The notes under the pieces were generated by a model. The model searched no databases. It saw nothing but the letters and a program-made list of their open reading frames with translations, and was not told the DNA's origin. From Candidatus Latescibacterota bacterium (lineage in GTDB: Bacteria > Latescibacterota > UBA2968 > UBA8231), in NCBI GenBank assembly GCA_020852055.1, contig JADZBP010000032.1, forward strand, positions 1 to 47,535: a DNA stretch of 47,535 nt. The letters run 5' to 3'. Positions 16,767 through 26,191 of this stretch are shown here, piece after piece (the stretch's first letter is position 1; each line of letters starts with the position of its first letter). The position numbers were made by a program, and so were the translations under genes.

Positions 16767-17366
16767 CTAGCGCAACTCGGGAAAGGTCTGGAGCAGGAGG
16801 GGGTGCAGGGCGCGCAGGGCGCGGCCGCGGTGGCTGAGCTGGTTCTTCAGCGAGGGCGGCAGCTGGGCCATGGTCTGCCGGTGTTCGGGCACGAAGAAGA
16901 GCGGGTCGGAGCCAAAGCCGTCCTCCCCTGCCGGGGCCGGGGCGATCAGGCCCTCGCAGACCCCGTCGGCCTGGCAGTGGCGGCCGTCGGGGGCCCAGGC
17001 CACCAGGCAGCAGTGGAAACGCGCTGTGCGCCGGGCCGGCTCGGGGAAGGGTTGCAGATTGTGCAGCAGCAGCCGACAGCGGCCCTCGTCGTCCAGGTCG
17101 GGGCCGCCGTACCGGGCTGAGAGCACCCCCGGCGCCCCACCGAGGGCATCGACCTCCAGCCCCGAGTCGTCGGCCAGGGCGATCAGACCGGAGGCCTCGG
17201 CAAAAGCCCTGGCCTTGAGCAGGGCATTTTCGGCAAAGGTCTGCCCGCTCTCCTCCACCTTGAGATCAGGGACCCGTTCTAAGGCCGAAATCAGTTCGAG
17301 GGGGGCCAGCAGCTGGCGGAATTCGCGCAGTTTTCCGGCGTTGTGAGTGGCGACCAGCAGCGGCAC
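16767..17366 (-). CDS. rdgB: Non-canonical purine NTP pyrophosphatase (RdgB/HAM1)
   Basis: The 199-residue enzyme hydrolyses ITP, dITP and XTP to monophosphates and keeps these bases out of DNA and RNA. The substrate loop THNAGK is at 7-12, the Mg2+ and catalytic residues are in ADDSGLEVDALGG (D66-D67), and SARY, DGFGSDPLF and SHRGRAL complete the family signature. DGFGSDPLF has Ser where Tyr is common. The length is typical. It starts six bases after the stop of the TPR gene on the same strand, so the two are likely co-transcribed. Confidence 0.93.
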   Translation of the reverse strand: MPLLVATHNAGKLREFRQLLAPLELISALERVPDLKVEESGQTFAENALLKARAFAEASGLIALADDSGLEVDALGGAPGVLSARYGGPDLDDEGRCRLLLHNLQPFPEPARRTARFHCCLVAWAPDGRHCQADGVCEGLIAPAPAGEDGFGSDPLFFVPEHRQTMAQLPPSLKNQLSHRGRALRALHPLLLQTFPELR

Positions 17367-17372
17367 GGGGGT

Positions 17373-18446
17373 TCAGGGCTTCTGGGGTTTGGTCAGTTCT
17401 TCCAACTGGTGGGTGCAGTATTCTTTGAAGCGGCTGTCGGCCAGGGCCTTCTGGTACCAGATGCGGGCCTGGTCCTTCTGGCCCATCTTGAGGTAGGTGT
17501 CGGCCAGCACCACCTCGGCGGGATGGTAACCCTGCTGGTGCTGCAGGGCGCCCTGCGCCGCGTTGAGGGCGTTGGGGTAGTCGCCCAGCGCATAATAGGC
17601 CTCGGCCAGGCGGAAGTGGGCCTCGGGGTCCTTGCCTTCCAGATCGACGGCCTGGCGCAGCGGGGCGATGGCATCCTGCTGCCGGCCCAACTGGTTGAGG
17701 GCGGCCCCCATGAGCAGGTAACCCTCCTCGTACTTCGGGTCTTTGGCGATGGCTTGTTCGAGGGTCTTGAGGGCTCCCTCCAGATCCTCGCTGTCGATCT
17801 GGGAGCGGGCCAGGCCACCCCAAGCTTCCATCAGGGTCGCCTCGATGGCGATGGCTTTCTGGTACGCCTCGATGGCCGGGCCGTAACTGCGGCTCTGGCG
17901 GTGGAGATCCCCCAGCGCCTTGTAGGCCCTGGCGTAGGCGGGGTCGATGGCGATGGCCTTGGTGTAGGCCTGGCGGGCGGCTTCGGTGTTGCGCATCCGG
18001 TTGTAGCACACCCCCAGGGCGTAGTAGGCTTTGGCATTCTGGGGGTTGATGGTCAGGGATTTCTCGAAGCCGGCGATGGCTTCCTGGTATTTGCGCTGTT
18101 CGAAGAGTTTGGTGGCGGCTTTCTGGTAGACTTCGGACAGTTCGGCGGGCAGGCGCTCCTTGGCGCTGGGCTGCGAGAGGGTCTGCCGGCCGGCCGCCTC
18201 GAGGGCTTTGGCGGCTTTATCGAAGTCTCCCAGGGCTTTGTAGGCCTTGCCCAGGGCATAAAAGGCGTCGCCGTAGGTGGAGTCGGCGGTGACGGCGCGT
18301 TCGAATTCAAGGGTGGCGTTGCGGAAGTTCTGGGCTTGGAGCAACTGGTAGCCGGCCCGGTAGTGTTCGGCGGCTTCCGGCGTCTGGGCCTGGGCCCAGG
18401 CAGCCGGCCAGAGCAGCAACGAGCAGAACCAAAAGAGTCGGATCAA
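17373..18446 (-). CDS. Exported TPR-repeat protein
   Basis: The 357-residue protein has a signal peptide (hydrophobic 3-17, cleavage after AQA near 21) and then about eight tetratricopeptide repeats to the end, for example 'YALGKAYKALGDFDKAAKALE' type pairs at a 34-residue pitch. TPR arrays hold protein complexes together. The periplasm is the likely place. The ATG is fixed by a perfect AGGAGG nine bases upstream. It is divergent from the propeller/transglutaminase gene, which also ends in TPR units, so the two may act in the same envelope process (inference). Confidence 0.85.
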   Translation of the reverse strand: MIRLFWFCSLLLWPAAWAQAQTPEAAEHYRAGYQLLQAQNFRNATLEFERAVTADSTYGDAFYALGKAYKALGDFDKAAKALEAAGRQTLSQPSAKERLPAELSEVYQKAATKLFEQRKYQEAIAGFEKSLTINPQNAKAYYALGVCYNRMRNTEAARQAYTKAIAIDPAYARAYKALGDLHRQSRSYGPAIEAYQKAIAIEATLMEAWGGLARSQIDSEDLEGALKTLEQAIAKDPKYEEGYLLMGAALNQLGRQQDAIAPLRQAVDLEGKDPEAHFRLAEAYYALGDYPNALNAAQGALQHQQGYHPAEVVLADTYLKMGQKDQARIWYQKALADSRFKEYCTHQLEELTKPQKP

Positions 18447-18634
18447 GACAGGCCTCCTCAGGTCGGGTGAATTTGGTATAAATATATATTGAAGTAGCTG
18501 ATTATCAATGTGGATATATTGTCACAACCAGGCGTTGCCCATACACTTTGGCCACGTTCGAGCCCCTCGGCATCCCCCCCTGCAACAACAGGGAGCGCTG
18601 TTCGGCCGGACATCCCACACGAGGAGATGAGCGA
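18447..18634. promoter_or_regulatory. AT-rich divergent promoter region
   Basis: The 188 bases between the two divergent TPR-containing genes include a marked AT-rich block at about 18472-18530. On the minus strand, TTGATA lies about 18 bases before TATTTA. Several other -10-like hexamers (TATATA, ATATAT) occur on both strands. Exact start sites cannot be chosen by eye. The plus-strand gene has GAGGAG at 18621-18626. Confidence 0.4.
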
Positions 18635-21559
18635 ATGATCGGGGGTTTTTGCGGGGCCCTGTTGCTGCTGCTGAGCGGTATTGCCGCTGCCCAGGAATCC
18701 TTTCCCTACACCCTGCAGTGGAAACACTTCACCCGCACCCCGGCCACCGCCCTGACCTGGCGGGACTCGCTGGTCTATGTGGGGGACGGCGAGGGCCGGG
18801 TGAGCGCTCTGCGCCAGGAGGACGGGGGGCAGGTGTGGCAGCGGCGCGGGTACGGCCCTTTGCGCCGACCCCTGGCCCTGGCCGGCGGCCAGGTGCTGGT
18901 GGCCGATGCCTGGGGCCGGGTGGAGGTCCTGGAGGCCAGCGCCGGGGCGCCGATCTGGAGTGCCCAGCGCCAGGGCTGGGGCGAGGCCGGGGTGGTGGTC
19001 GAGGGCGGCCGGGTCTATCTGGGCAGCGCTGACGGCTGGCTCTATGCCCTGTCCGGAACGGACGGGAGTGAGGTCTGGCGGTTGCGCACCGGCGATACCC
19101 GGTCTTCCAGACCCTGGGTCGATCAGGATCAGCTCTGCACGGCGGCCCGTCCGGGGCAGTTGTTGCAGCTCGACCGGGCCACCGGTGTGCGGCTGGGCCA
19201 GGCCGATACCGAGTCGCCGGTGGTGGCCGGGCCGGTGGGTGCTGGCGATCGGCTGGTGGTGGGTGGTGAGGACGGGTATGTGCGCGCCTATCGCCGCCAG
19301 AACCTGGCTCCGCTGTGGCAGCAGCGCCTGGGCGCCCCGCTGCAGGCCGAGCCGCTCTGGGCGCAGGACCGGCTGGTCTGCCTGGCCGGCAACGGCTGGG
19401 TCTACGGCCTCGACGCAGGCAAGGGGGAGGTGAAGTGGCGGCTGGACCTGGAGGGCAAGGGCTCTGGCCCGCTGGTCCTGGGGCCGGCCGGCGAGGTGCT
19501 GGTGGCCACCGATCAGGGACAGATCCTGGCCCTCGACGCCCGCAGCGGGCGGCTGCGGTGGCGGCAGCAGGTGCTGGCCAGGGGCGGGTTGTACCTCCAG
19601 ACCGAGGGCCCCTGGCTCTATGTCGGGGCGGCCGACGGGTCTCTCTATGCCTTCTGCATCCGGCCGCTGCCCGCCCTCCGCGAAGCCGTGTGGGAGGACT
19701 GGCAGGAGATGCGGCAGGGGGGGGGCAAGACCGGGTACAAACACCAGGTACTGCAGCGCGACCAGTTCCAGCAGACGGAGGGCTGGCACCTGCGAGAGGA
19801 AGAGGTATCGTGGAGCGGCGGGTTCGTGCGCCGGCAGTTCGAATTGTGGACCGACCTGGCATATAGGCCGCTGGCCTTTGTCGAGCAGCGCCGCGAAGCG
19901 AGTCAGTTTGTCGAGGTGGTGGGAGCCTGGGACGGGGATCAGGTGCGCTTGGAGCAGCATCTGGATGGCAAAACGGTAGCGCGCCAGGTGAGCACCGAAG
20001 CCGGGGCGGTGCTGGCCGAGGTCGCCCTGCTCAAGCTGGCTGCCGAAGGCCGGGCCCAGGTGGGCCGGCAGGATTCCCTGCGCCTCTTCAACCCCAACTC
20101 CGAAACCACCGGCACCCTCTATGTAGACTTTGAGGCCGGCGAAGGGGAGGCGGCGTTTTTGGCGCGGCTGGGTTCGGAACCCGGGGCAGCCGACGTGTTG
20201 TGCTGGCTCGACGCCCAGGGTCGGCAGGTAAACCGCCAGGTGCCCATCGTCGGTTCCGAGGAGGTGCGGGTGAGTGCGGCCCGCGCCCTGTCCTGGGGTA
20301 TACCCGGGCCGGACAAACTGGTCTGGATGGACTATGCGGTGCCGGCTCCGGCCAAGCTCGAGCGCCTGGTGCTGGAATTGCCCTCCCACCTGATGGGTTC
20401 GCTGGTGCTCCAGGACGAGCGGCAGCAGGTGGTGGAGGGGCTGGACGGCCAATTGCGCCTGGCCATCCAGCGGCCCGAGGACCGCCGCCGCGACGCGGCC
20501 CGGCTGCCCATGCTGATCCCCCCCAGCCTGGAGCCCTTCCTCCAGCCCTCCCTCTACGTGCAGTCCGACGAGGCGCGCATCCAGGAGCTGGCCGCACAGT
20601 TGCGGGGCAGCGAGTCGAGTGCCTGGCAGGTGGTGCTGCGGCTGCAGCGCTGGGTCCACGACCGCATGCGCCCGGCCGAGACCGCGGTGCGCTTCAAATC
20701 CACCGGCGAGATCCTCGCCGAGATGGAGGGCACCTGCAGCGAGTACACCGTGCTCTTCCTCTCGCTATGCCGGGCCGCCGGCATCCCGGCCCGCGCTGTG
20801 GCTGGCCTGGTGGCCTCGCCCTCGGGCGCCCTCATCCCCCATCTGTGGGCCGAGGTGTACGTGGGCTACTGGATGAGTGTGGACCCGGCCTGGGACGAGG
20901 TCGAGGTGGATGCGGCACATATCCAGCTCTCGGCCGGTGACCTGGCCCCCCAGACCCTGGGCCGGCTCAACGGCCCGGTGGGGCTCTTCATGGCTTTTGG
21001 CGACACGATGCGGGTGGGGGAATACTTCGACAGCGAAGCGCGTTTCCTGGGTGAGGCCGAAGGGCTCTTCGCCCAGGCGGTCCAGGCCGAGCGCACCTTT
21101 GCCGACACCCTGGCCCAGGAGTGCTACCGTCAGATCACCGCGCTGCCCTGGAACCACCGCACCGCCGAGGCCTACCTGCGCCAGGGCCGGCACCAGTTGC
21201 AGCAGGGGCAATTGGCAGCGGCGGCGCAATCCTTCACCCAGCTCTTGAGCCAGGGAGAGGGTCCCGAGGCCCAGGGGCTCTTCCAGTTGGCGCGGGTGGC
21301 CGAACAACAGGGCGATATCAAGGGCGCCACCGAGCGCTACAAACAAATGGTGGCCAAACACCCCGACCACGAACTGGTCGATGAAGCCCTGGCCCGGCTG
21401 GCCGAACTGGCCGAGAAAGCCGGTGGCTGTGCCCAGGCCCGGCCCTACTACCAGCGCCTGAGTGAGGAGTACAGCCAGTCGGGCTGGGCGCTGGTGGCCC
21501 GTTCGGCCCTCGAACGCTGCAACCAGCAGGAAGCGGCCAAAATGGACGGGAAGCAATGA
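18635..21559 (+). CDS. Exported beta-propeller / transglutaminase-like / TPR fusion protein
   Basis: A 974-residue protein with a signal peptide (about 1-19, ending AAA-Q). Residues about 25-340 are PQQ-type propeller blades, with repeated '[15 protein letters not shown]' and '[15 protein letters not shown]' units. A linker region with beta character follows. A transglutaminase-like core has C701 (GTCSEYT), H736 (HLWAEV) and D750 (SVDPAWDE) in the right order for a Cys-His-Asp triad. TPR units fill about 830-960. The fold cross-links or cleaves amide bonds in other proteins. The start ATG has GAGGAG eight bases before it; an ATG at 18626 is out of frame. Acting in the envelope on a peptide substrate is inferred. 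Confidence 0.85.
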   Translation: MIGGFCGALLLLLSGIAAAQESFPYTLQWKHFTRTPATALTWRDSLVYVGDGEGRVSALRQEDGGQVWQRRGYGPLRRPLALAGGQVLVADAWGRVEVLEASAGAPIWSAQRQGWGEAGVVVEGGRVYLGSADGWLYALSGTDGSEVWRLRTGDTRSSRPWVDQDQLCTAARPGQLLQLDRATGVRLGQADTESPVVAGPVGAGDRLVVGGEDGYVRAYRRQNLAPLWQQRLGAPLQAEPLWAQDRLVCLAGNGWVYGLDAGKGEVKWRLDLEGKGSGPLVLGPAGEVLVATDQGQILALDARSGRLRWRQQVLARGGLYLQTEGPWLYVGAADGSLYAFCIRPLPALREAVWEDWQEMRQGGGKTGYKHQVLQRDQFQQTEGWHLREEEVSWSGGFVRRQFELWTDLAYRPLAFVEQRREASQFVEVVGAWDGDQVRLEQHLDGKTVARQVSTEAGAVLAEVALLKLAAEGRAQVGRQDSLRLFNPNSETTGTLYVDFEAGEGEAAFLARLGSEPGAADVLCWLDAQGRQVNRQVPIVGSEEVRVSAARALSWGIPGPDKLVWMDYAVPAPAKLERLVLELPSHLMGSLVLQDERQQVVEGLDGQLRLAIQRPEDRRRDAARLPMLIPPSLEPFLQPSLYVQSDEARIQELAAQLRGSESSAWQVVLRLQRWVHDRMRPAETAVRFKSTGEILAEMEGTCSEYTVLFLSLCRAAGIPARAVAGLVASPSGALIPHLWAEVYVGYWMSVDPAWDEVEVDAAHIQLSAGDLAPQTLGRLNGPVGLFMAFGDTMRVGEYFDSEARFLGEAEGLFAQAVQAERTFADTLAQECYRQITALPWNHRTAEAYLRQGRHQLQQGQLAAAAQSFTQLLSQGEGPEAQGLFQLARVAEQQGDIKGATERYKQMVAKHPDHELVDEALARLAELAEKAGGCAQARPYYQRLSEEYSQSGWALVARSALERCNQQEAAKMDGKQ

Positions 21560-21626
21560 GGTTCTTTATCTTAATAGACTCACTTTATATAGATGTAAGC
21601 CCACGCCTTTTCGCCGGCCTGATGAG

Positions 21627-22505
21627 ATGAACGTCCTCAAGATCGCTTTTCCCTCTGGCAGCCTGCAGGAGTCCACCTTCAAACTCTTCGCCCGCGCCGG
21701 GTACAACGTGCGCCTGCCCTCCCGGTCCTATGTGCCCGACATCGACGACCCCGAGCTGAAAGGCATGATGTTCCGCGCCCAGGAGATCGCCAAGTACGTG
21801 GAGCGCGGAGTGGCTGAGGTGGGGCTGACCGGCAAGGACTGGATCATCGAGAACAACGCCCAGGTGGTGGAGATCGGCGAGCTGGTCTACAGCAAGGCCA
21901 GCTCGCGGCCGGTGCGCTGGGTCATCGCCGTGCCCGAGGAGTCGCCGGTGCAGAAGGTCGAGGACCTGCAGGGCAAACGCATCGCCACCGAACTGGTCGA
22001 AGGCACCAAGCGTTTCCTGGCCGGGCGCGGGGTGCAGGCCGAGGTCGAGTTCTCCTGGGGCACCACCGAGGTGAAGGCGCGTATCCCCGGCCTGGTCGAT
22101 GCCATCGTCGATGTCACCGAAACCGGGTCCTCGCTGCAGGCCAACCGCCTGCGCATCGTCGACACCATCTGCGAATCCACCACCCGCTTCATCGCCAACA
22201 AGGCCGCCTGGGAAGATCCCTGGAAACGCGAGAAGGCCGAGAATTTGTTGCTCCTGCTCAAGGGCGCCCTGGAGGCCGAGGCCAAGGTGGGGCTCAAGAT
22301 GAATGTGCCGCGCAGCAAACTCGACGCGGTCATGGCCCAGTTGCCGGCCCTGCACACCCCCACGGTCTCGGGCCAGTCCGATCCCGACTGGGTGGCGCTG
22401 GAGATCATCACCGACGAGAAGGTGGTGCGCGACCTGATCCCCCAGCTCAAACGCAGCGGCGCCGAGGGCATCATCGAGTACCCGCTCAACAAGGTGGTGT
22501 ACTGA
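21627..22505 (+). CDS. hisG: ATP phosphoribosyltransferase, long form
   Basis: The enzyme joins ATP and PRPP, the first step of histidine synthesis. The 292-residue length and the C-terminal ACT-like part (about 215-290, ending [13 protein letters not shown]) make it the long, HisZ-independent form that histidine inhibits. Family marks include [11 protein letters not shown] at the start, [10 protein letters not shown] near 64 and the PRPP loop [13 protein letters not shown] near 163-175. The ATG at 21627 is chosen because it opens on the conserved first strand; the Shine-Dalgarno sequence is weak. AT-rich sequence at 21560-21600 is the likely promoter. The gene is two bases from hisD. Confidence 0.93.
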   Translation: MNVLKIAFPSGSLQESTFKLFARAGYNVRLPSRSYVPDIDDPELKGMMFRAQEIAKYVERGVAEVGLTGKDWIIENNAQVVEIGELVYSKASSRPVRWVIAVPEESPVQKVEDLQGKRIATELVEGTKRFLAGRGVQAEVEFSWGTTEVKARIPGLVDAIVDVTETGSSLQANRLRIVDTICESTTRFIANKAAWEDPWKREKAENLLLLLKGALEAEAKVGLKMNVPRSKLDAVMAQLPALHTPTVSGQSDPDWVALEIITDEKVVRDLIPQLKRSGAEGIIEYPLNKVVY

Positions 22506-22507
22506 CC

Positions 22508-23821
22508 TTGATCGAGATCCTCTCCTATCCGGCCACCCCGCTGCCGGCCAAGTTGCAGGCCATCCTCGGCCGGCAGCAGCGCATCCCCGCACCGGTGGAA
22601 CAGACCGTGCGCCAGGTGCTGGAGGCGGTGCGCACCCGCGGCGACGAGGCCCTGGCCGAGTTCACCGCGCAGTTCGACCGGGTGAAGCTGCGGCCCGAGC
22701 AGTTCCGCGTGCCGGCCCCGGTGCTGGCCCAGGCCCTGGCGCAACTCGACCCGGCGCTGCGGCAGGCCATCGAGGCGGCCGCTGCCAATATCCGCGCCTT
22801 CCACGAGCGGCAGAAGGTCAACTCGTGGTTCATGGAGGACGGCGACGGGGTGATCCTGGGCAAGAAGGTGCTGCCCATCGGGCGGGTGGGCATTTGTGTG
22901 CCCGGTGGCCAGGCCCCGCTCTTCTCCAGCCTGCTGATGGCCGCCATCCCGGCCCAGGTGGCCGGGGTGAAGGAACTGTGTGTGGTCTCGCCGCCCCAGG
23001 CCGACGGCTGGCCCCATGCCACCATCCTGGCCACGGCCCAGTTGCTCGGCCTCACCGAGGTCTACGCCCTGGGCGGGGCGCAGGCGGTGGGCGCGATGGC
23101 CTTTGGCACCGCCACCGTCAAAGGCGTGGACAAGATCGTCGGACCCGGCAGCCTGTACACGGTGGCAGCCAAGCAACAGGTGTACGGGGTGGTGGGCATC
23201 GAGATGATCCCCGGTCCCTCGGAACTGGTGGTGCTGGCCGACGAACAGGCGGACCCGCGCTACGTGGCCGCCGACCTGCTCTCCCAGGCCGAACACGGCA
23301 GTGGCTACGAGGCGGTGGTCTGTATCACCCCCTCGGCGGCGCTGGCGGCCCGGGTGCAGCAGGCAGTCGAGGCGCAGTTGGCCCGCCTGCCCCGCGCTGC
23401 AGAAGCCAGGCTGGCCCTGGAGAATTTCGGCGCGCTGGTGGTTGTCCCCGATCTCAGTGTCGGTGTGGAGCTGCTCAACCGCCTGGCCCCCGAACACGCC
23501 GAGTTGCTGGTGCAGGACCCCTGGAGCTGGGTGGAGCAGATCAAAAATGCCGGCGCGCTCTTCCTGGGGGCGGCTGCCACCGAGCCGGTGGGCGACTATT
23601 TTGCCGGCACCAACCACGTGTTGCCCACCAACGGGGCGGCGCGTTTCTCCTCGTCGCTGGGAGTGGCGGATTTCCTCAAGACCACCAGCATCATCGCCTA
23701 CACCGCCGGCCGGTTGAACAAGGTGGGCGACCAGATCATCCGCCTGGCCGAGGCCGAGGGGTTCGCCGCCCACGCTGAGGCGGTGCGCCTCCGCCTGGAG
23801 GACTACAGGAGTAAGTCATGA
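22508..23821 (+). CDS. hisD: Histidinol dehydrogenase
   Basis: The 437-residue Zn-enzyme carries out the last two oxidations from histidinol to histidine with NAD+. Zinc ligands are Q260, H263 (SQAEHGSGYE), D363 and H370 (GDYFAGTNHVLPT). The catalytic pair is E329-H330 (LAPEH). The PGGQAPLFSS loop at 132-141 is also present. The start is TTG at 22508, two bases after hisG; no in-frame ATG exists near the expected N-terminus. Its stop overlaps the hisB start as ATGA, so translation is coupled. Confidence 0.95.
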   Translation: MIEILSYPATPLPAKLQAILGRQQRIPAPVEQTVRQVLEAVRTRGDEALAEFTAQFDRVKLRPEQFRVPAPVLAQALAQLDPALRQAIEAAAANIRAFHERQKVNSWFMEDGDGVILGKKVLPIGRVGICVPGGQAPLFSSLLMAAIPAQVAGVKELCVVSPPQADGWPHATILATAQLLGLTEVYALGGAQAVGAMAFGTATVKGVDKIVGPGSLYTVAAKQQVYGVVGIEMIPGPSELVVLADEQADPRYVAADLLSQAEHGSGYEAVVCITPSAALAARVQQAVEAQLARLPRAAEARLALENFGALVVVPDLSVGVELLNRLAPEHAELLVQDPWSWVEQIKNAGALFLGAAATEPVGDYFAGTNHVLPTNGAARFSSSLGVADFLKTTSIIAYTAGRLNKVGDQIIRLAEAEGFAAHAEAVRLRLEDYRSKS

Positions 23822-24408
23822 GTCAGCGCATCGGGCGCGTGCAGCGCCGCACCAGCGAGACCGACATCGAAGTGGAGCTGTGCCTGGACGGGGGCGGCAG
23901 GATCGAGGTCGACACCGGCATCGGCTTCTTCGATCACATGCTCACCGCTTTTGCCCGCCACGGGCTCTTCGACCTCAAACTCAAATGCCGGGGCGACCTG
24001 CACGTGGACGCCCACCACAGCGTGGAGGATACCGGGATCTGCCTGGGCCAGGCCCTGAGCCAGGCCCTGGGCGACAAGGCCGGCATCCAGCGCTTCGGCC
24101 ACAGCTATGTGCCCATGGACGAGGCCCTGGCCCGGGCGGTGATCGACCTGTCGGGCCGGCCCTATCTGGTGCTGCAGGCCGCCTTCAGCGGTTTGCAGGT
24201 GGGCGGTCTGCCGGTGGGCCTGGTGCGCGAGTTCATGCGCGCCTTTGCCGACCAGGCCCGCATGAATTTGCACCTGGGTCTCTTGCGCAGCAGCGACGAT
24301 CACCACGCCATCGAGGCCCTCTTCAAGGCCTGCGGTCGGGCCCTCTCCCAGGCCGTGGCGCTGCGGCCCGGCGAACAGGGCGTGCCCTCGACCAAGGGTG
24401 TGCTCTAA
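23818..24408 (+). CDS. hisB: Imidazoleglycerol-phosphate dehydratase
   Basis: The 196-residue Mn-enzyme dehydrates imidazole glycerol phosphate in histidine synthesis. The two metal-site repeats are plain: FFDHML (H40) with DAHHSVED (H66, H67, E70), and SSDDHHAIEALFK (H162, H163, E166), followed by STKG at the end. It is the single-domain form without histidinol phosphatase. The ATG overlaps the hisD stop and has AGGAG seven bases upstream. No hisH, hisA, hisF, hisC or hisI follows, so the rest of the pathway must lie elsewhere. Confidence 0.96.
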   Translation: MSQRIGRVQRRTSETDIEVELCLDGGGRIEVDTGIGFFDHMLTAFARHGLFDLKLKCRGDLHVDAHHSVEDTGICLGQALSQALGDKAGIQRFGHSYVPMDEALARAVIDLSGRPYLVLQAAFSGLQVGGLPVGLVREFMRAFADQARMNLHLGLLRSSDDHHAIEALFKACGRALSQAVALRPGEQGVPSTKGVL

Positions 24409-24425
24409 GGCAGGGAAGGGTTCCG

Positions 24426-24695
24426 GTGCCTATTCTGTCGATGTTTTATGGTATCGTGATTCGCATGTACTTCTTTGACGACAAGCAACATCACATGCCC
24501 CACCTGCACGCTGATTACGCTGGAAATCGAGCCGTATTCAGCATTGAAGACGGGGAGGTGTTAGCTGGCGTACTGCCGTCTGCAAAGACCAGACTGGTGC
24601 AAGCATGGATCGAGATCCACCGAGACGAGCTACTGGCTGACTGGCAGTTGGCCGTGATGGGCAAGGAAGTGTTCAAGATCGAGCCCTTGAGATAG
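24426..24695 (+). CDS. DUF4160 protein
   Basis: An 89-residue protein matching DUF4160: 'PILSMFYGIVIRMYFFDD' at the start, 'MPHLHADY' (usually PPHFHAEY), a middle 'GVLPSAKTRLVQAWIEIHRDELLADWQLA' and a final KIEPL. The start is the GTG at 24426, which restores the conserved MPxISxFYG beginning and has GAAGGG five bases upstream. The function is unproven. DUF4160 genes usually sit beside DUF2442 genes, as here, and are often suspected toxin-antitoxin partners. The gene is clearly less GC-rich than hisB before it, a sign of recent arrival. Confidence 0.85.
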   Translation: MPILSMFYGIVIRMYFFDDKQHHMPHLHADYAGNRAVFSIEDGEVLAGVLPSAKTRLVQAWIEIHRDELLADWQLAVMGKEVFKIEPLR

Positions 24696-24704
24696 GAGAC
24701 GGCC

Positions 24705-24989
24705 ATGAATCCCTACGTCAAATACGTCCGTCCACTAGAGGATTATCAGTTAGAAGTATTGTTTGAGAACGGCGAACTCCGGGTATTCGATCTAAAGCCT
24801 TATTTACACCTCGGAGTTTTTGTCCGCCTGGAAAACCGCGCGATGTTTCAAGCGGCACGAGTGGTTGCTGGATCGGTGGAATGGCCCGGTGAGGTGGATT
24901 TGAGCTATGATACACTCTACCTGGAGAGCCAGCCCATTGCCAGGGAAGCAGAGGCGGGTGTAGGAACGGCATCCACATCGGCAGGATAG
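24705..24989 (+). CDS. DUF2442 protein
   Basis: A 94-residue protein with the DUF2442 pattern: 'YQLEVLFENGELRVFDLKPYL', 'GVFVRLENRAMFQAARV', then 'VEWPGEVDLSYDTLYLES'. It starts nine bases after the DUF4160 gene with AGGAG six bases before the ATG. The last 13 residues are low in complexity and may be read-through of the original end. The role is unknown; as partner of DUF4160 it may be the antitoxin-like or regulatory half of a pair. It is AT-richer than the surrounding genes. Confidence 0.85.
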   Translation: MNPYVKYVRPLEDYQLEVLFENGELRVFDLKPYLHLGVFVRLENRAMFQAARVVAGSVEWPGEVDLSYDTLYLESQPIAREAEAGVGTASTSAG

Positions 24990-25053
24990 GGTATTCCAGC
25001 GACCCGAAGTAAGCCACCTACCACCTGAGCGAGTATCTGGGCATATTACCCGC

Positions 25054-26190
25054 GTGAAGATCTGCCACCTGATCTACGACGACGTCAAGAACCCCTGGCT
25101 GGGGGGCGGGGGCGCGCTGCGGGCCCGCGAGATCTACCGCCGGCTGGCCGGCCGCCACCAGATCACCGTGGTCACCGGTAACTTTCCGGGTGCGGTGCGC
25201 GAAACGGTGGATGAAGGGGTGCGCTTCCTGCGGGTGGGCAGCGACGCCAGTTATATGCGCAGCCGCCTCAGCTACTGCCGCCAGGCGCTGGCCTGCCTGC
25301 GGCGGCAGGAATGGGATGTGTGGGTGCACGAGTTCTCGGCCTTTGCCCCGCTGTGGCCCGCGGCGCGTTTGCGGCGTCGGGGCCTGCTTTTTTTCTACCA
25401 CTTTGTCGGGGCCCACGCCCTGGTCAAACACCCCCTGGTGGGCGGGGTGGCCTGGGCGGCGGAAGCCCTCACCCTGCGGGGCTACCGGCATCTGGTGACC
25501 ATCTCCCCCAGTGTGCAGGAAGAGGTGCAGCGCCGCCTGGCCGGCCGGCAGGTGCAGGTGGATTGTGTGTACACCGGCGTCGATGCCCGGTACTTCGACC
25601 TCGAACCCGAGGAACCGCCGCTACCCTACCTGCTCTACTTTGGCCGCATGGATGTGCACACCAAGGGCATGGATACCCTGATCGCCGCTTTTGTCCAGGT
25701 GGCGGCGCAGTATCCCCAGCTCCAGCTCAAGGTGGCTGGGCGCGGCGCCCCTCAGGCCGTGGAGCAGGTGCGGCAGTTGGTGCGTCAGGCCAACCTCACC
25801 GATCGGGTGGAGTTGCTGGGCGCGGTGGACGAAAGCCGGAAGGGCGAACTGCTGCGCCAGGCCCTCTTCCTGTGTATGCCCTCGCGCTACGAGGGCTGGG
25901 GTATCGCGGCGGTGGAGGCCCAGGCCGCCGGCAAGGCGGTGCTGGGCACCCGGATCAGCGGCCTGCGCGACGCGGTGCGCGAAGGCGAAACCGGATTGCT
26001 GGTGGAGGCCGGCCAGCCCGAGGCCTTGGCCCAAGGGATGCGGCAATTGCTCGACCAGCCCGAGTTGCGCCAGCGCCTGGGCCGGCAGGGGCGGGAATGG
26101 GCGCGGCGCTTCGACTGGGACCAGATCGCCCGCGACCAAGAAGAGGTGTACCTGAACCAAGCGGCAGCGAACCGCAACGAGGACAACTGA
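25054..26190 (+). CDS. Glycosyltransferase family 4
   Basis: The 378-residue GT-B enzyme moves a sugar from a nucleotide donor with retention of configuration. The N-terminal domain has a Gly-rich acceptor loop (WLGGGGALRARE). The C-terminal domain has YFGRMDVHTKGMDTL near 195 and the donor-binding E-x7-E pair E280/E288 in SRYEGWGIAAVEAQ. The start is GTG at 25054, directly before the conserved first strand KICHLIYDD. It opens a five-gene surface-glycan cluster and is one base from the next gene. The sugar and acceptor are not readable. Confidence 0.9.
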   Translation: MKICHLIYDDVKNPWLGGGGALRAREIYRRLAGRHQITVVTGNFPGAVRETVDEGVRFLRVGSDASYMRSRLSYCRQALACLRRQEWDVWVHEFSAFAPLWPAARLRRRGLLFFYHFVGAHALVKHPLVGGVAWAAEALTLRGYRHLVTISPSVQEEVQRRLAGRQVQVDCVYTGVDARYFDLEPEEPPLPYLLYFGRMDVHTKGMDTLIAAFVQVAAQYPQLQLKVAGRGAPQAVEQVRQLVRQANLTDRVELLGAVDESRKGELLRQALFLCMPSRYEGWGIAAVEAQAAGKAVLGTRISGLRDAVREGETGLLVEAGQPEALAQGMRQLLDQPELRQRLGRQGREWARRFDWDQIARDQEEVYLNQAAANRNEDN

Positions 26191-26191
26191 G

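Noticed and set aside
14671-16770. 699-residue plus-strand frame
   Set aside because: It lies opposite the ABC exporter and creatininase genes, is His/Gly/Gln-rich without family motifs, and mirrors their codons; it is a shadow caused by high GC.
18458-20659. 733-residue minus-strand frame
   Set aside because: Shadow of the propeller/transglutaminase gene: low complexity (Pro, Gln, His, Gly), no start signal and no motif.
21887-23773. 628-residue minus-strand frame
   Set aside because: Shadow opposite hisG and hisD, both of which have complete catalytic motifs on the plus strand.
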